A stretch of 64,000 nt of DNA from Selenomonadaceae bacterium UBA2897 (lineage in GTDB: Bacteria; Bacillota; Negativicutes; Selenomonadales; Selenomonadaceae): positions 13,019-77,018 of the forward strand of contig DEDT01000062.1 of assembly GCA_002350105.1 (NCBI GenBank), read 5' to 3'. The stretch's first letter is position 1, and each line of letters begins with the position of its first letter. The notes below the pieces were generated by a model. It was not told the DNA's origin and made no database searches. It saw only the letters and a list, made by a program, of their open reading frames with translations. Of this stretch, positions 45,930 to 54,871 are shown one piece after another. The translations under genes and the position numbers were made by a program.

Positions 45930-46832
45930 TCACGGCTGCGCATGCTCCTTTTCCCAGTCCTCGCGCAACCAGGTCCAGCCATCCTGCTCCACGATACGTC
46001 CCGCCTTCAGGAGGTGCCCGAGCGCCCGCTTGAAGGCGGCCTTCGAGATATGGAACTTGTCCTTGATCACCTCGGGCGAGGACTTATCGCTGTAGGGCAT
46101 GCGCCCCTTGCGGCTCGCGAGCAGCGCGAGAATTGCATCGGCGTCCGTGACCAGCGCCTTCTCCTTGGCCTCACGCAGGGAGGCATTGAGCCGTCCATCC
46201 TGCCGCACGTAGGTCACGCGCGCCGTCACGACCTCGCCGACACGTGGGCGCGTCTCCATCTCCTTGTTGTCGATGAAGACGATATAGCGCTCCTGAGAAA
46301 AGAGGAACGCACCAGCATCGGTGTAGTTGTAGATGGCGCCCGTCACGAGGTCGCCCTTCTTCACCTTGCCCAGCGCGGACTGCGAGGCGCGTCGCATCTC
46401 GTCCTCCACCTCCATGGTCACGGCCAGGCGGCCCGACTTATCGGTGTAGAGCTTGCACCAGACTTTCTCGCCGACCTGCGGCCGCCCGCGCATGCCCGCG
46501 TAAGGCATAAAGATGCCGCGCTCGGCCCCGACGTCGACGAAAGCGCCGTCGCGGCTCACGTTGATGACCGGCAGCCGGGCGATCTGGCCCTCCTTCATCT
46601 TCGGCACGCGCATGGAAGCCGTGAGGCGACGCTTCGGATCGCGGTAGAGAAAGACCGTGACCTCATCGCCCACCTTGACAGGCGCGGTCTGCTGCAGCTT
46701 ATGCAGCAGGATGTCATCGCTCGTATTGCCCGTACCGGCATCGAGGAAAGCGCCCATCTCGCCGAGGCGCGCGACGCGCAGCGTAGCCACGGTACTCGGG
46801 CCGTAGCGGCGTTTCTGCTTTTTCTCCTCCAT
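45930..46832 (-). CDS. CvfB/YitL-type S1 RNA-binding protein
   Basis: A 300-aa protein with tandem S1-like OB folds (VARLGEMGAFLDAGTGNTSD, VINVSRDGAFVDVGAERGIF, YNYTDAGAFLFSQERYIVF) and a C-terminal winged helix (SPEVIKDKFHISKAAFKRAL, DGWTWLRE). This domain order matches CvfB (S. aureus virulence regulator) and B. subtilis YitL. It starts 5 nt after the rsfS stop and is the last gene of the long operon. Function in this host is unknown beyond RNA binding. Confidence 0.88.
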   Translation of the reverse strand: MEEKKQKRRYGPSTVATLRVARLGEMGAFLDAGTGNTSDDILLHKLQQTAPVKVGDEVTVFLYRDPKRRLTASMRVPKMKEGQIARLPVINVSRDGAFVDVGAERGIFMPYAGMRGRPQVGEKVWCKLYTDKSGRLAVTMEVEDEMRRASQSALGKVKKGDLVTGAIYNYTDAGAFLFSQERYIVFIDNKEMETRPRVGEVVTARVTYVRQDGRLNASLREAKEKALVTDADAILALLASRKGRMPYSDKSSPEVIKDKFHISKAAFKRALGHLLKAGRIVEQDGWTWLREDWEKEHAQP

Positions 46833-46837
46833 GATAC

Positions 46838-47182
46838 TTAGTCCTCGTACGGCGTGAGCGGCGCATCGTTCCATAGCTGCTCGATGGCGTAGTATTCACG
46901 CGCATCCTGACGCAGCACATGCGCGACCACATCGCCGTAGTCGAGCAGAACCCACTCGCCCTCGCGGTAGCCCTCCTTATGGTTGAAGGGAACGCCCTGC
47001 TCCGCCAGCTCCTCCTCGATGTTATCGGCAATAGCGCGCACCTGCGTGGCCGTATTGGCCGAGCACACGACGAAGTAATCCGTCGAGCTGGTGAGCTCGC
47101 GCATATCCAACGTGACGATATCGCTGGCCTTCTTATCGCTGGCCGCCTTGCAAATGGCCTGGCACATCGTTTTTACATCCAT
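46838..47182 (-). CDS. rsfS: Ribosome silencing factor RsfS
   Basis: A 114-aa protein that binds L14 and blocks subunit joining in starvation. Family marks: DKKASDIVTLDMRELTSSTDYFVVCS in two parts, GEWVLLDYGDVVAHVL and REYYAIEQLW. It lies 2 nt after the LCP gene and, as usual, in the nadD-yqeK-rsfS neighbourhood. Confidence 0.97.
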   Translation of the reverse strand: MDVKTMCQAICKAASDKKASDIVTLDMRELTSSTDYFVVCSANTATQVRAIADNIEEELAEQGVPFNHKEGYREGEWVLLDYGDVVAHVLRQDAREYYAIEQLWNDAPLTPYED

Positions 47183-47184
47183 GG

Positions 47185-48243
47185 TTATTCCTCCTGTGCA
47201 TTATCTTTATCTTCCGGCTCTCCCTCCGCTGCAGGGAAAAGCTCCTGTCTCATCTTCACGATACCGGCCGCGTCGGGCTGCCAGATCGTATCATCATCTT
47301 CCACCGCCTCGCCAGGCAGCATGACCGTGCGTGGCTGCTGGCTGCTCAGGCTGCCCAGTACCCGGGCAAGATGTGCCGAATCAAAGACGGCCGCACTAGT
47401 ATGCACCTGTTTTTTCAGGATTTCGGCGATACGCGGCAGCTTCGGCACCACGTCGAGCTGCAGCACGCGATCGTAGAGTAAACGCAGGAATTTCTGCTGC
47501 CGCTCGTTGCGCCCGAGATCGCCGAGATCTGTATTGCGGTAGCGCAGGTAGCCCATGGCCGCCTGCCCGTCGAGATGCTGGTAGCCCTGCTTCAGGTGGA
47601 TGGCCGTGTTAGACGCCGGGTCATCGTAGTCCATAGGGCACTCGACGTAGAGGTCAATGCCCCCGAGCTCATCGAGGAGCGAAGCAAAGGTGTTCATATC
47701 CGCCACGACGTACTGGTGAATGGCGATACCCGTGAGGTCGCGCACCGTGCGCACCATCGCCGGCGCACCGCCGTGGGCATAGACACTGCTGATGCGGTCA
47801 TACGCTTCGCTGTCAGGCAACTGCACCCAGGTACCGCGCGGAATATCGATGAAGTTCACCTGCCCATCGCTCGGGTGGAAGCTCATGACGACGATGGTAT
47901 CTGCCCGCTGCGCCTTTTCATGCGAAGGATCTGCCCCCTCGTCCACGCCGAGGAGCAATACATTCGTGTAGCTGTCAAAGGCGGGATTCACCGCACCGAT
48001 ATCCGCCCGCCGCTGCTGTGTGTATTCCGCGTAGGCCGCCTTGTACTCATGGTAGACGCCGGCACCCCAGCGGATAAAGAGAAACGTGCAGGCCAGCACG
48101 GCGCTGATGAAGACGCCGCCGATCAGCATCAGAAGCATCAGCTTGAACAGGGCCCGCCGCCTTTTGCGGCTGTAGGCCTTGCGCCGCTCCTCGATGTGAC
48201 GGCGGGTGATGCTGATCTCGCTCTCCTCCTCGTGCTCCCGCAT
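47185..48243 (-). CDS. LytR-CpsA-Psr family cell-wall glycopolymer transferase
   Basis: A 352-aa single-pass membrane protein (basic N-terminus, TM LFKLMLLMLIGGVFISAVLA at about 37-56) with an extracytoplasmic LCP domain: NVLLLGVDEGADPSHEKAQR, ADTIVVMSFHPSDGQVNFI, SIPRGTW-type IPRGTWVQLP, VNDMNTF-type VVADMNTFASLLDELGGID, GYLRYRNTDLGDLGRNERQQ. LCP proteins attach polymers to peptidoglycan. The start is ATG at 48243 behind AAAGGAG; a GTG three codons upstream overlaps the yqeK stop. It is part of the nadD-yqeK-LCP-rsfS group typical of Clostridia and Negativicutes. Confidence 0.93.
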   Translation of the reverse strand: MREHEEESEISITRRHIEERRKAYSRKRRRALFKLMLLMLIGGVFISAVLACTFLFIRWGAGVYHEYKAAYAEYTQQRRADIGAVNPAFDSYTNVLLLGVDEGADPSHEKAQRADTIVVMSFHPSDGQVNFIDIPRGTWVQLPDSEAYDRISSVYAHGGAPAMVRTVRDLTGIAIHQYVVADMNTFASLLDELGGIDLYVECPMDYDDPASNTAIHLKQGYQHLDGQAAMGYLRYRNTDLGDLGRNERQQKFLRLLYDRVLQLDVVPKLPRIAEILKKQVHTSAAVFDSAHLARVLGSLSSQQPRTVMLPGEAVEDDDTIWQPDAAGIVKMRQELFPAAEGEPEDKDNAQEE

Positions 48244-48248
48244 CGGTC

Positions 48249-48836
48249 TCACTCCTTTAGCCGCTGGCGCAGCAGGATTTCGTTGCGCGCCAGCACTGTA
48301 TCCGGATGAATCAAATGGCCCTTATGCGCCACAAAGATGATGGACTGGTTCAGCCCCTCCAGCACCATCTCGTCGAGCGTGGCCTCGCGCGCGAGGCGGC
48401 GCAGTTCCTCCACCTCAGGGTAGTCGCGATGCGGCTCGATCATATCGGCGAACCAAATGATCTTGTCGAGCCGCGTCATGCCTGGCCCACCGACCGTGTG
48501 GCGCCAGATGGCCTGCGCGATGGCTTCGTCGTGCACGCCGTAGAGCTCGCCGATGCGTCGCGCGCCGATGTAGGCGTGCAGTAAAAGCGGCATCGCCTGC
48601 TCGATGGCACCGAAGGGAATGCCTCGCTTCACAGCCTCCTGCAGCATATCCTCATTGCGGTACTCGCGTGCGCAATCGTGCAGGAGTCCCGCCGTATAGG
48701 CCTGCTCCTCATCGACGCCGAAGCGCCTGGCGAGCTTGACGGCCGTCTCCGCAACGCCGAGCGAATGCTCGTAGCGGCTCTTTTTCAGCCGGCTGGCGAG
48801 TTTCTCGCGCATTTCCTTCACGCTCATGCTGCTCAT
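48249..48836 (-). CDS. yqeK: YqeK-type HD-domain Ap4A hydrolase
   Basis: A 195-aa HD phosphohydrolase: RYEHSLGVAETAVKLARRFG, AYTAGLLHDCAREY (HD pair), AIWRHTVGGPGMTRLDKIIWFADMIEP. YqeK cleaves diadenosine tetraphosphate. Its ATG overlaps the nadD stop by 4 nt. Confidence 0.94.
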   Translation of the reverse strand: MSSMSVKEMREKLASRLKKSRYEHSLGVAETAVKLARRFGVDEEQAYTAGLLHDCAREYRNEDMLQEAVKRGIPFGAIEQAMPLLLHAYIGARRIGELYGVHDEAIAQAIWRHTVGGPGMTRLDKIIWFADMIEPHRDYPEVEELRRLAREATLDEMVLEGLNQSIIFVAHKGHLIHPDTVLARNEILLRQRLKE

Positions 48837-49444
48837 CGGTATAAGCCCTCTTTCTCAATGTATTCCTGCACTGCCTGCGGCACAAGATAGCGGATGGACT
48901 GTCCGCGCTGGATGCGCTCGCGAATGGCTGTGGACGAAATCTCCAACTGCGGCGTCTCAATGTGGTGGATATGTGCCATGCCCGCCGCGCCGAAACGCGC
49001 CCGCAGCCCTGCTGTATCCAACACCGTGCCCTGCCGCGTCGCCGTGATGAAATGGCATTCCGCAAGGAGCTTGTCCGCCTCATGCCAGGTCGCCAGGTCA
49101 TTGATCGCATCGGCCCCCGTAAAGAAGTAGAACTCCGTCCCTGCTGGATAAATCTGTTGCAATTCGTGAATCGTATCGATGGTGTAAGACGGCCCCTTGC
49201 GCCGCAGCTCGATGTCCGAGACGCGGAAATGCGGATTCGAGCAGACCGCGAGCTCCGTCATGAGCAGGCGGTGACGCGCGGGCGTCACGCTCTGGTCCAG
49301 CTTATGCGGCGGCGTGGCCGCCGGGATGAAGAGCACCGTCGCGAGCCCCATGGCATCGCGCACGGCTTCCGCCGTGATGAGATGCCCGGCATGGATGGGG
49401 TCGAACGTGCCGCCCATAATGCCGATTTTATGGCTCTTTGCCAT
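48833..49444 (-). CDS. nadD: Nicotinate-nucleotide adenylyltransferase
   Basis: A 203-aa NAD synthesis enzyme: IGIMGGTFDPIHAGHLITAE, IPAATPPHK, SYTIDTIHELQ, FFTGADAINDLATW and the C-terminal EISSTAIRERIQRGQSIRYL. The start is ATG at 49444 with AGAGGG upstream; the longer frame overlaps the small membrane protein gene. Confidence 0.96.
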   Translation of the reverse strand: MAKSHKIGIMGGTFDPIHAGHLITAEAVRDAMGLATVLFIPAATPPHKLDQSVTPARHRLLMTELAVCSNPHFRVSDIELRRKGPSYTIDTIHELQQIYPAGTEFYFFTGADAINDLATWHEADKLLAECHFITATRQGTVLDTAGLRARFGAAGMAHIHHIETPQLEISSTAIRERIQRGQSIRYLVPQAVQEYIEKEGLYR

Positions 49445-49461
49445 AGCGTTTCCCTCTTTCG

Positions 49462-49623
49462 TCAGCTGCGCAGCCAGTAGAGCACGCCCATCGCCGCCAG
49501 GCAAACGGCGATGAGGCTCACCATAGCCCGCGCATAGTCACGCACATCGTGCCCGCCGTGTGCTGTCGCATAGTACGCGCGCCAGGTGCGCCACAAGCCG
49601 CGGCAACGCTGCCAGCAGCTCAT
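49462..49623 (-). CDS. 53-aa putative membrane protein between proA and nadD
   Basis: A short frame starting MSCWQRCRGLWRTWRAYY, with basic/aromatic N-terminus and one transmembrane segment (MVSLIAVCLAAMGVLYWL), ending LRS. Its ATG overlaps the proA stop in ATGA, and its stop lies 17 nt before the nadD start, so it fills the gap between the two genes as a coupled cistron. I recognise no family. Confidence 0.6.
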   Translation of the reverse strand: MSCWQRCRGLWRTWRAYYATAHGGHDVRDYARAMVSLIAVCLAAMGVLYWLRS

Positions 49624-50876
49624 TCGCGAATCTGACCCTCACCGTAGATGAGGTACTTCATGCTCGTGAGCGCCTCGAGGCCCATGGGGCCGCGCGCGTG
49701 CAACTTCTGCGTACTGATGCCGATCTCCGCGCCGAAGCCGAACTCGAAACCGTCCGTGAAGCGCGTCGAAGCGTTGACGTAGACCGCCGCCGCATCCACT
49801 TCGCGCTGGAAGCGGTGGGCATTCCGCAGGTCATTGGTCACGATGGTCTCGGAGTGGCCCGTGTTGTACTTGTTGATATGCGCGATGGCTGCGTCGAGGT
49901 CCGGCACCACCTTGATACTGAGGATGAGGTCGCCGTACTCCGTCGACCAGTCTTCCTCGGTAGCCTCGTGCATCTCAGGGCAGATTTCCCGTGCGCGTGC
50001 ATCGGCGCGCATCTCCAAATGTTTCTCACCCATGGCCCAGGAAAGCTTGGGAAGGAACTCCGGCGCGATGGCCTCGTGCACGAGCAATGTCTCCATGGCA
50101 TTGCAGACCGAAGGGTGCGACGTCTTGGCGTTGACAGCGATGCGGATAGCCATATCGAAATCCGCCGAAGCATCGACGAAAGTGTGGCAGACGCCCGTGC
50201 CCGTCTGGATGACCGGTACAGAGCTGTTCTCCACCACATGCCTGATGAGGCCGGCGCCGCCGCGCGGAATCACGACGTCGAGCAGTCCCGTAAGATGCAG
50301 CATCGCATCGACGGCCGCGCGATCCGGCGTCTCGACGAACTGAATGACGCCCTGCGGCAGGCCCGCCTTCGTCGCCGCATCGGCGAGCAGCGAACTGATG
50401 GCCATATTGGAGCGCAGGGCCTCTTTGCCGCCGCGCAGCAGCACGGCGTTGCCCGCCTTGAGACAGAGTCCCGCCGCATCGGCCGTCACGTTTGGACGCG
50501 CCTCGTAGATGATGCCGATGACGCCGATGGGCACGCGCACGCGACGGATTTCCAACCCGTTCGGGCGCACGGTCGCATAGTCGTCCCGCGCCACCGGGTC
50601 GGGCAGCATCGCCGTCTGGCGCAGGCCTTCGGCCATCTTGTGGATGCGGTTCTCGTCGAGCATGAGCCGATCGAGATAAGAGTGCTTAAGCCCCGCCTGC
50701 CGCGCGTCCTCGAGATCGAGGGCATTGGCTTTAAGAATCAGCTCGCTGCGTTTCTCCAACGCATCGGCCATGAGGCGCAGGGCCTTGTCCTTGACGCCCG
50801 TAGAGACGACGGCCAACTGGCGCGATGCCGCCTTTGCCGCCTGTGCTTTCTGCCGCATGAGTTCCTGGATATCCAT
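49620..50876 (-). CDS. proA: Gamma-glutamyl phosphate reductase
   Basis: A 418-aa NADPH-dependent aldehyde dehydrogenase-fold enzyme of proline synthesis. Blocks: RVPIGVIGIIYEARPNVTAD, VLLRGGKEALRSN, VIPRGGAGLIRHVVENSSVP, catalytic Cys in SHPSVCNAMETLLVH, and FGFGAEIGISTQKLHARGPM. ATG 50876 (7 nt after GGAGG) is preferred to the ATG two codons upstream. It follows proB by 25 nt. Confidence 0.97.
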   Translation of the reverse strand: MDIQELMRQKAQAAKAASRQLAVVSTGVKDKALRLMADALEKRSELILKANALDLEDARQAGLKHSYLDRLMLDENRIHKMAEGLRQTAMLPDPVARDDYATVRPNGLEIRRVRVPIGVIGIIYEARPNVTADAAGLCLKAGNAVLLRGGKEALRSNMAISSLLADAATKAGLPQGVIQFVETPDRAAVDAMLHLTGLLDVVIPRGGAGLIRHVVENSSVPVIQTGTGVCHTFVDASADFDMAIRIAVNAKTSHPSVCNAMETLLVHEAIAPEFLPKLSWAMGEKHLEMRADARAREICPEMHEATEEDWSTEYGDLILSIKVVPDLDAAIAHINKYNTGHSETIVTNDLRNAHRFQREVDAAAVYVNASTRFTDGFEFGFGAEIGISTQKLHARGPMGLEALTSMKYLIYGEGQIRE

Positions 50877-50901
50877 GTTCATTCCTCCAGCTTCTGTTGT
50901 C

Positions 50902-52029
50902 TCACACCATCAGGACCATATTGTCGCGATGGATGACTTCTTCTTTGATCTCACCCTGCAGAAGTTGGGGAAACTCTCCCGTCTGATGTCCCATGAGCTT
51001 CTTCAGTGTCTCGATATCATAATTCACGATGCCGCGGGCGATTTCCTGCCCGCTGGCCCCCAGCACGCGCACGGTATTGCCGGCCGCGAAGTCACCTTCA
51101 CAGCCCGTAATGCCTGCCGCTAGCAGGCTGGAGCCCTGGTCACGCATGGCCCGTTCGCACCCCGCATCGACGCAGATATCGCCGCGCAGATCTTTGCCGA
51201 AAGCCAGCCAGCTCTTGCGCACCTTGAGATGCGCCTCGCGCGCAGGGAACACCGTACCGATTTCCTTGCCCAGCAGCAGGTCGCGCAGCACGTGCGGTCG
51301 CGAGCCCTTGGCGATGGCCATGGTCACGCCCGCGCTCGTCGCGACCTTCGCGGCCTCGATCTTCGTCGCCATGCCGCCCGTGCCGATAGCCGAGCCTGCG
51401 CCGCCCGCCAGCTGCTCCACCGCCGGCGTGATGTCGGGGATTTCGTGGATGAGCTTCGCATCAGCATGGGTCGTGGGGTTCGCCGTGTAGAGTCCCTCGA
51501 TATCCGAAAGGATAACCAGGGCGTCGGCATCGACCAGCGTCGCAACCATAGCCGAGAGGTTGTCGTTGTCGCCGATCTTGATCTCATCGACGGCCACCGC
51601 GTCGTTCTCGTTGATGATGGGGATGATGCCCATGCTGAGCATCGTTAGCAGAGCCGTGCGCGAATGCTGGTACTGATTGTGTCGCATGGCATTCTCGCGT
51701 GTGAGCAACACCTGTCCCACGACCTGCCCGTACTCCGCGAAAAGCTTTTCATAGATATGCATGAGTACACCCTGGCCGCAGGCCGCGATGACCTGCTTCT
51801 CCGCAATAGAGGACGGCTTCTGCCGCAGGCCAAGATGGCCCATGCCCGCCGCCTGCGCGCCCGAGGAGACAAAGAGCACCTCCTTGCCCTGATTCGCAAT
51901 ATCGGCGATTTCCCGTACCAGCTGCTCGATGCGGTAAAGATTCAGCTTGCCCGTCCGATGCGCGAGCGTGCTGCTGCCCACCTTGACGACGATACGCTGC
52001 GCCTCCTGCAGCCCCTGACGTCCCTGCAT
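50902..52029 (-). CDS. proB: Glutamate 5-kinase with PUA domain
   Basis: A 375-aa enzyme catalysing the first step of proline synthesis. The kinase domain has RIVVKVGSSTLAHR, VLFVSSGAQAAGMGHLGL, IIPIINENDAVAVDEIKIGD and AIGTGGMATKIEAAKVATSA; residues about 285-365 are the PUA domain (GDICVDAGCERAMRDQGSSL, GNTVRVLGASGQEIARGIVN). Feedback inhibition by proline is usual for the family. Confidence 0.97.
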   Translation of the reverse strand: MQGRQGLQEAQRIVVKVGSSTLAHRTGKLNLYRIEQLVREIADIANQGKEVLFVSSGAQAAGMGHLGLRQKPSSIAEKQVIAACGQGVLMHIYEKLFAEYGQVVGQVLLTRENAMRHNQYQHSRTALLTMLSMGIIPIINENDAVAVDEIKIGDNDNLSAMVATLVDADALVILSDIEGLYTANPTTHADAKLIHEIPDITPAVEQLAGGAGSAIGTGGMATKIEAAKVATSAGVTMAIAKGSRPHVLRDLLLGKEIGTVFPAREAHLKVRKSWLAFGKDLRGDICVDAGCERAMRDQGSSLLAAGITGCEGDFAAGNTVRVLGASGQEIARGIVNYDIETLKKLMGHQTGEFPQLLQGEIKEEVIHRDNMVLMV

Positions 52030-52040
52030 AAATCTGCCTC

Positions 52041-52346
52041 CTATTTGGGTAAATCAATTTTAGGCTGCTTGAAGTTCCGCTTGAACAGCAGTCCGTTGCG
52101 CCCGATGACCTGCACGAGATTCGCATCCGCACGCTCTGCGAGCGTCGTGATGACTTCCTCGGGATCCTCAAGGCAATTCTGCAGCACGCGCACCTTGATG
52201 AGCTCGCGCTTGTGGATGGCCTCGCGGGCAGCCTGTACGACCGTCGGCGTCAGTCCTTCCTTGCCGAGCTGCACCACCGGGTTCAGCTCTACGCCCATGG
52301 CCCGCAGAAAGCGCTTCTGCTTGCCCGTCAACGAATTTCTCAGCAT
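52041..52346 (-). CDS. yhbY: YhbY-type CRM domain RNA-binding protein
   Basis: A 101-aa protein with the whole CRM fold: LTGKQKRFLRAMGVELNPVV, QLGKEGLTPTVVQAAREAI, LIKVRVLQNCLEDPEEV and the final VQVIGRNGLLFKRN. It associates with pre-50S particles. It lies 3 nt after obg. Confidence 0.95.
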   Translation of the reverse strand: MLRNSLTGKQKRFLRAMGVELNPVVQLGKEGLTPTVVQAAREAIHKRELIKVRVLQNCLEDPEEVITTLAERADANLVQVIGRNGLLFKRNFKQPKIDLPK

Positions 52347-52349
52347 ATC

Positions 52350-53651
<1,302 letters not shown>

Positions 53652-53672
53652 CTAAAATATTTCTTTACCTTT

Positions 53673-53700
53673 ATTATACAGGAAAAGCCGGTATTGTGCA
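53673..53700 (-). promoter_or_regulatory. Candidate internal promoter for obg
   Basis: TGCACA (53700-53695), 16-nt spacer and TATAAT (53678-53673) on the minus strand, about 45 nt before the obg ATG. The -35 lies inside the rpmA hairpin. Confidence 0.5.
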
Positions 53701-53713
53701 TCCAATACCGGCT
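53682..53713 (-). terminator. Terminator-like hairpin between rpmA and obg
   Basis: AGCCGGTATTG and CAATACCGGCT form a perfect 11-bp stem with a 6-nt loop, followed by TTTTCC on the minus strand. The short T-run suggests partial termination, giving more ribosomal-protein than obg mRNA. Confidence 0.7.
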
Positions 53714-53776
53714 TCTCTCTGTCATATCTGTCATGAAGGCACAACGCAACTTAACGTTGTCACCTGATGTTCGATA

Positions 53777-54070
53777 TTACATTGCCTGCTCAGCAGCCGT
53801 ATAGACGCTGATCTGACGCTGATACTTGCCCTTGCGCTCGATGGCAACCTTGCCAGCTACCTTGGCGAACAGCGTATCATCCTTACCGATGCCGACATTG
53901 TGGCCCGGATGGAAATGCGTACCGCGCTGACGGACGAGGATGCTGCCAGCCGTTACGACCGTGCCGGCATGCTCCTTGACGCCGAGACGCTTGGACTCGG
54001 AGTCACGGCCATTACGCGTGGAGCTGACACCCTTTTTATGAGCGAACAGCTGCAAATCAAAAGTAAACAT
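53777..54070 (-). CDS. rpmA: 50S ribosomal protein L27 with cleavable N-terminal extension
   Basis: A 97-aa protein starting [18 protein letters not shown]. Firmicute L27 carries this extension, cut before AHKKG by the cysteine protease Prp so that the N-terminus can reach the peptidyl-transferase centre; the prp gene lies immediately upstream. The core [20 protein letters not shown] is typical. The start is ATG at 54070 (GGAGG 8 nt upstream). Confidence 0.97.
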   Translation of the reverse strand: MFTFDLQLFAHKKGVSSTRNGRDSESKRLGVKEHAGTVVTAGSILVRQRGTHFHPGHNVGIGKDDTLFAKVAGKVAIERKGKYQRQISVYTAAEQAM

Positions 54071-54075
54071 TACTT

Positions 54076-54396
54076 TCACCTCCGCCTGTCTTGGATTCGG
54101 ATGTGCTCGGGGCTGTATTGGGCAATGCCCTGCAGTCCCAGCAACATCGTCTGAAGCACTGCTTCGGTCAGTTCATCGGGGGAACCCTGCAGCTGCACGG
54201 TGAGCTTTCCACTCGCTTGTTCATAGTCGATTGCGCGATGCAGATGCTCTTGCAAGCCCAGCAGAGCCGCCTGCGTAAGCGCCGAGACGCCTGCGCAGAC
54301 GATATCGTAGCCATGCGGTGCCTGATCAGCGTGACCCGCTGCCGCAAAGCCCGTAATTTTCCCTGACTCCTGACGAAAAATTTCTATTTGCACCAT
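54076..54396 (-). CDS. prp: Ribosomal-processing cysteine protease Prp
   Basis: A 106-aa protease that trims the L27 N-terminus. The catalytic dyad is visible: His in [11 protein letters not shown] and Cys in [15 protein letters not shown]. The gene sits between rplU and rpmA, its conserved position in Firmicutes. Confidence 0.95.
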   Translation of the reverse strand: MVQIEIFRQESGKITGFAAAGHADQAPHGYDIVCAGVSALTQAALLGLQEHLHRAIDYEQASGKLTVQLQGSPDELTEAVLQTMLLGLQGIAQYSPEHIRIQDRRR

Positions 54397-54401
54397 AGAA
54401 A

Positions 54402-54713
54402 TTAAGCTTCGATCTTCTCGATAACAACCTTCGTGAACGGCTGACGATGACCCTGACGACGGCGATAGTTGGACTTAGCCTTGTACTTGAAGACGAGAAT
54501 CTTCTTCGCCTTGCCCTGAGCCTCAACTTTGCCCGTTACCTTGGCACCCTCAACAACCGGCGTGCCGACTTTCACATCACCGTCGTTGACTACCGTCAGG
54601 ACGTTGTCGAAAACCACAGCATCGCCTTCGTTAGCAGCCAGCTTCTCGACCGTGATCACATCACCCTCGGAAACCTTGTACTGCTTGCCACCAGTTTTGA
54701 TAATTGCGTACAT
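54402..54713 (-). CDS. rplU: 50S ribosomal protein L21
   Basis: A 103-aa protein: [38 protein letters not shown], and the rRNA-binding [20 protein letters not shown]. The start is ATG at 54713, 11 nt after GGAGG. It is the first gene of the operon behind the promoter at 54835-54864; the 120-nt leader contains a GC-rich hairpin. Confidence 0.97.
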   Translation of the reverse strand: MYAIIKTGGKQYKVSEGDVITVEKLAANEGDAVVFDNVLTVVNDGDVKVGTPVVEGAKVTGKVEAQGKAKKILVFKYKAKSNYRRRQGHRQPFTKVVIEKIEA

Positions 54714-54834
54714 TACTACATACACCTCCCTATACGTTTACTCGCCAACTCCGGCACATCCCGGCTGGGGACGTTTCATTAAGAGCCTCGCTGGGCGGTT
54801 GGGGAAGGCGCAATTTATGCGCCTAACAGATGAA
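54714..54834 (-). promoter_or_regulatory. Leader region of the rplU operon
   Basis: A transcribed leader of about 115 nt. It holds a hairpin AGGCGCA-TAAA-TTGCGCCT right after the start and GC-rich segments (CCCCAGCCGGG, GCCGGAGTTGGC) before the ribosome site. Firmicutes often have an L21-leader autoregulatory RNA here, but I cannot confirm that this matches it. Confidence 0.4.
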
Positions 54835-54864
54835 ATCTTACCATATCGTCCCGATACGTGTCAA
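54835..54864 (-). promoter_or_regulatory. Promoter of the rplU-to-cvfB operon
   Basis: Perfect TTGACA (54864-54859), 18-nt spacer and TAAGAT (54840-54835) on the minus strand. The -35 lies just 8 nt beyond the stop of the upstream purine permease gene. Confidence 0.75.
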
Positions 54865-54871
54865 GCAAAAT

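Noticed and set aside
44751..46841. 696-codon plus-strand frame opposite cheV and cvfB
   Set aside because: No family signature; cheV and cvfB on the other strand are unambiguous.
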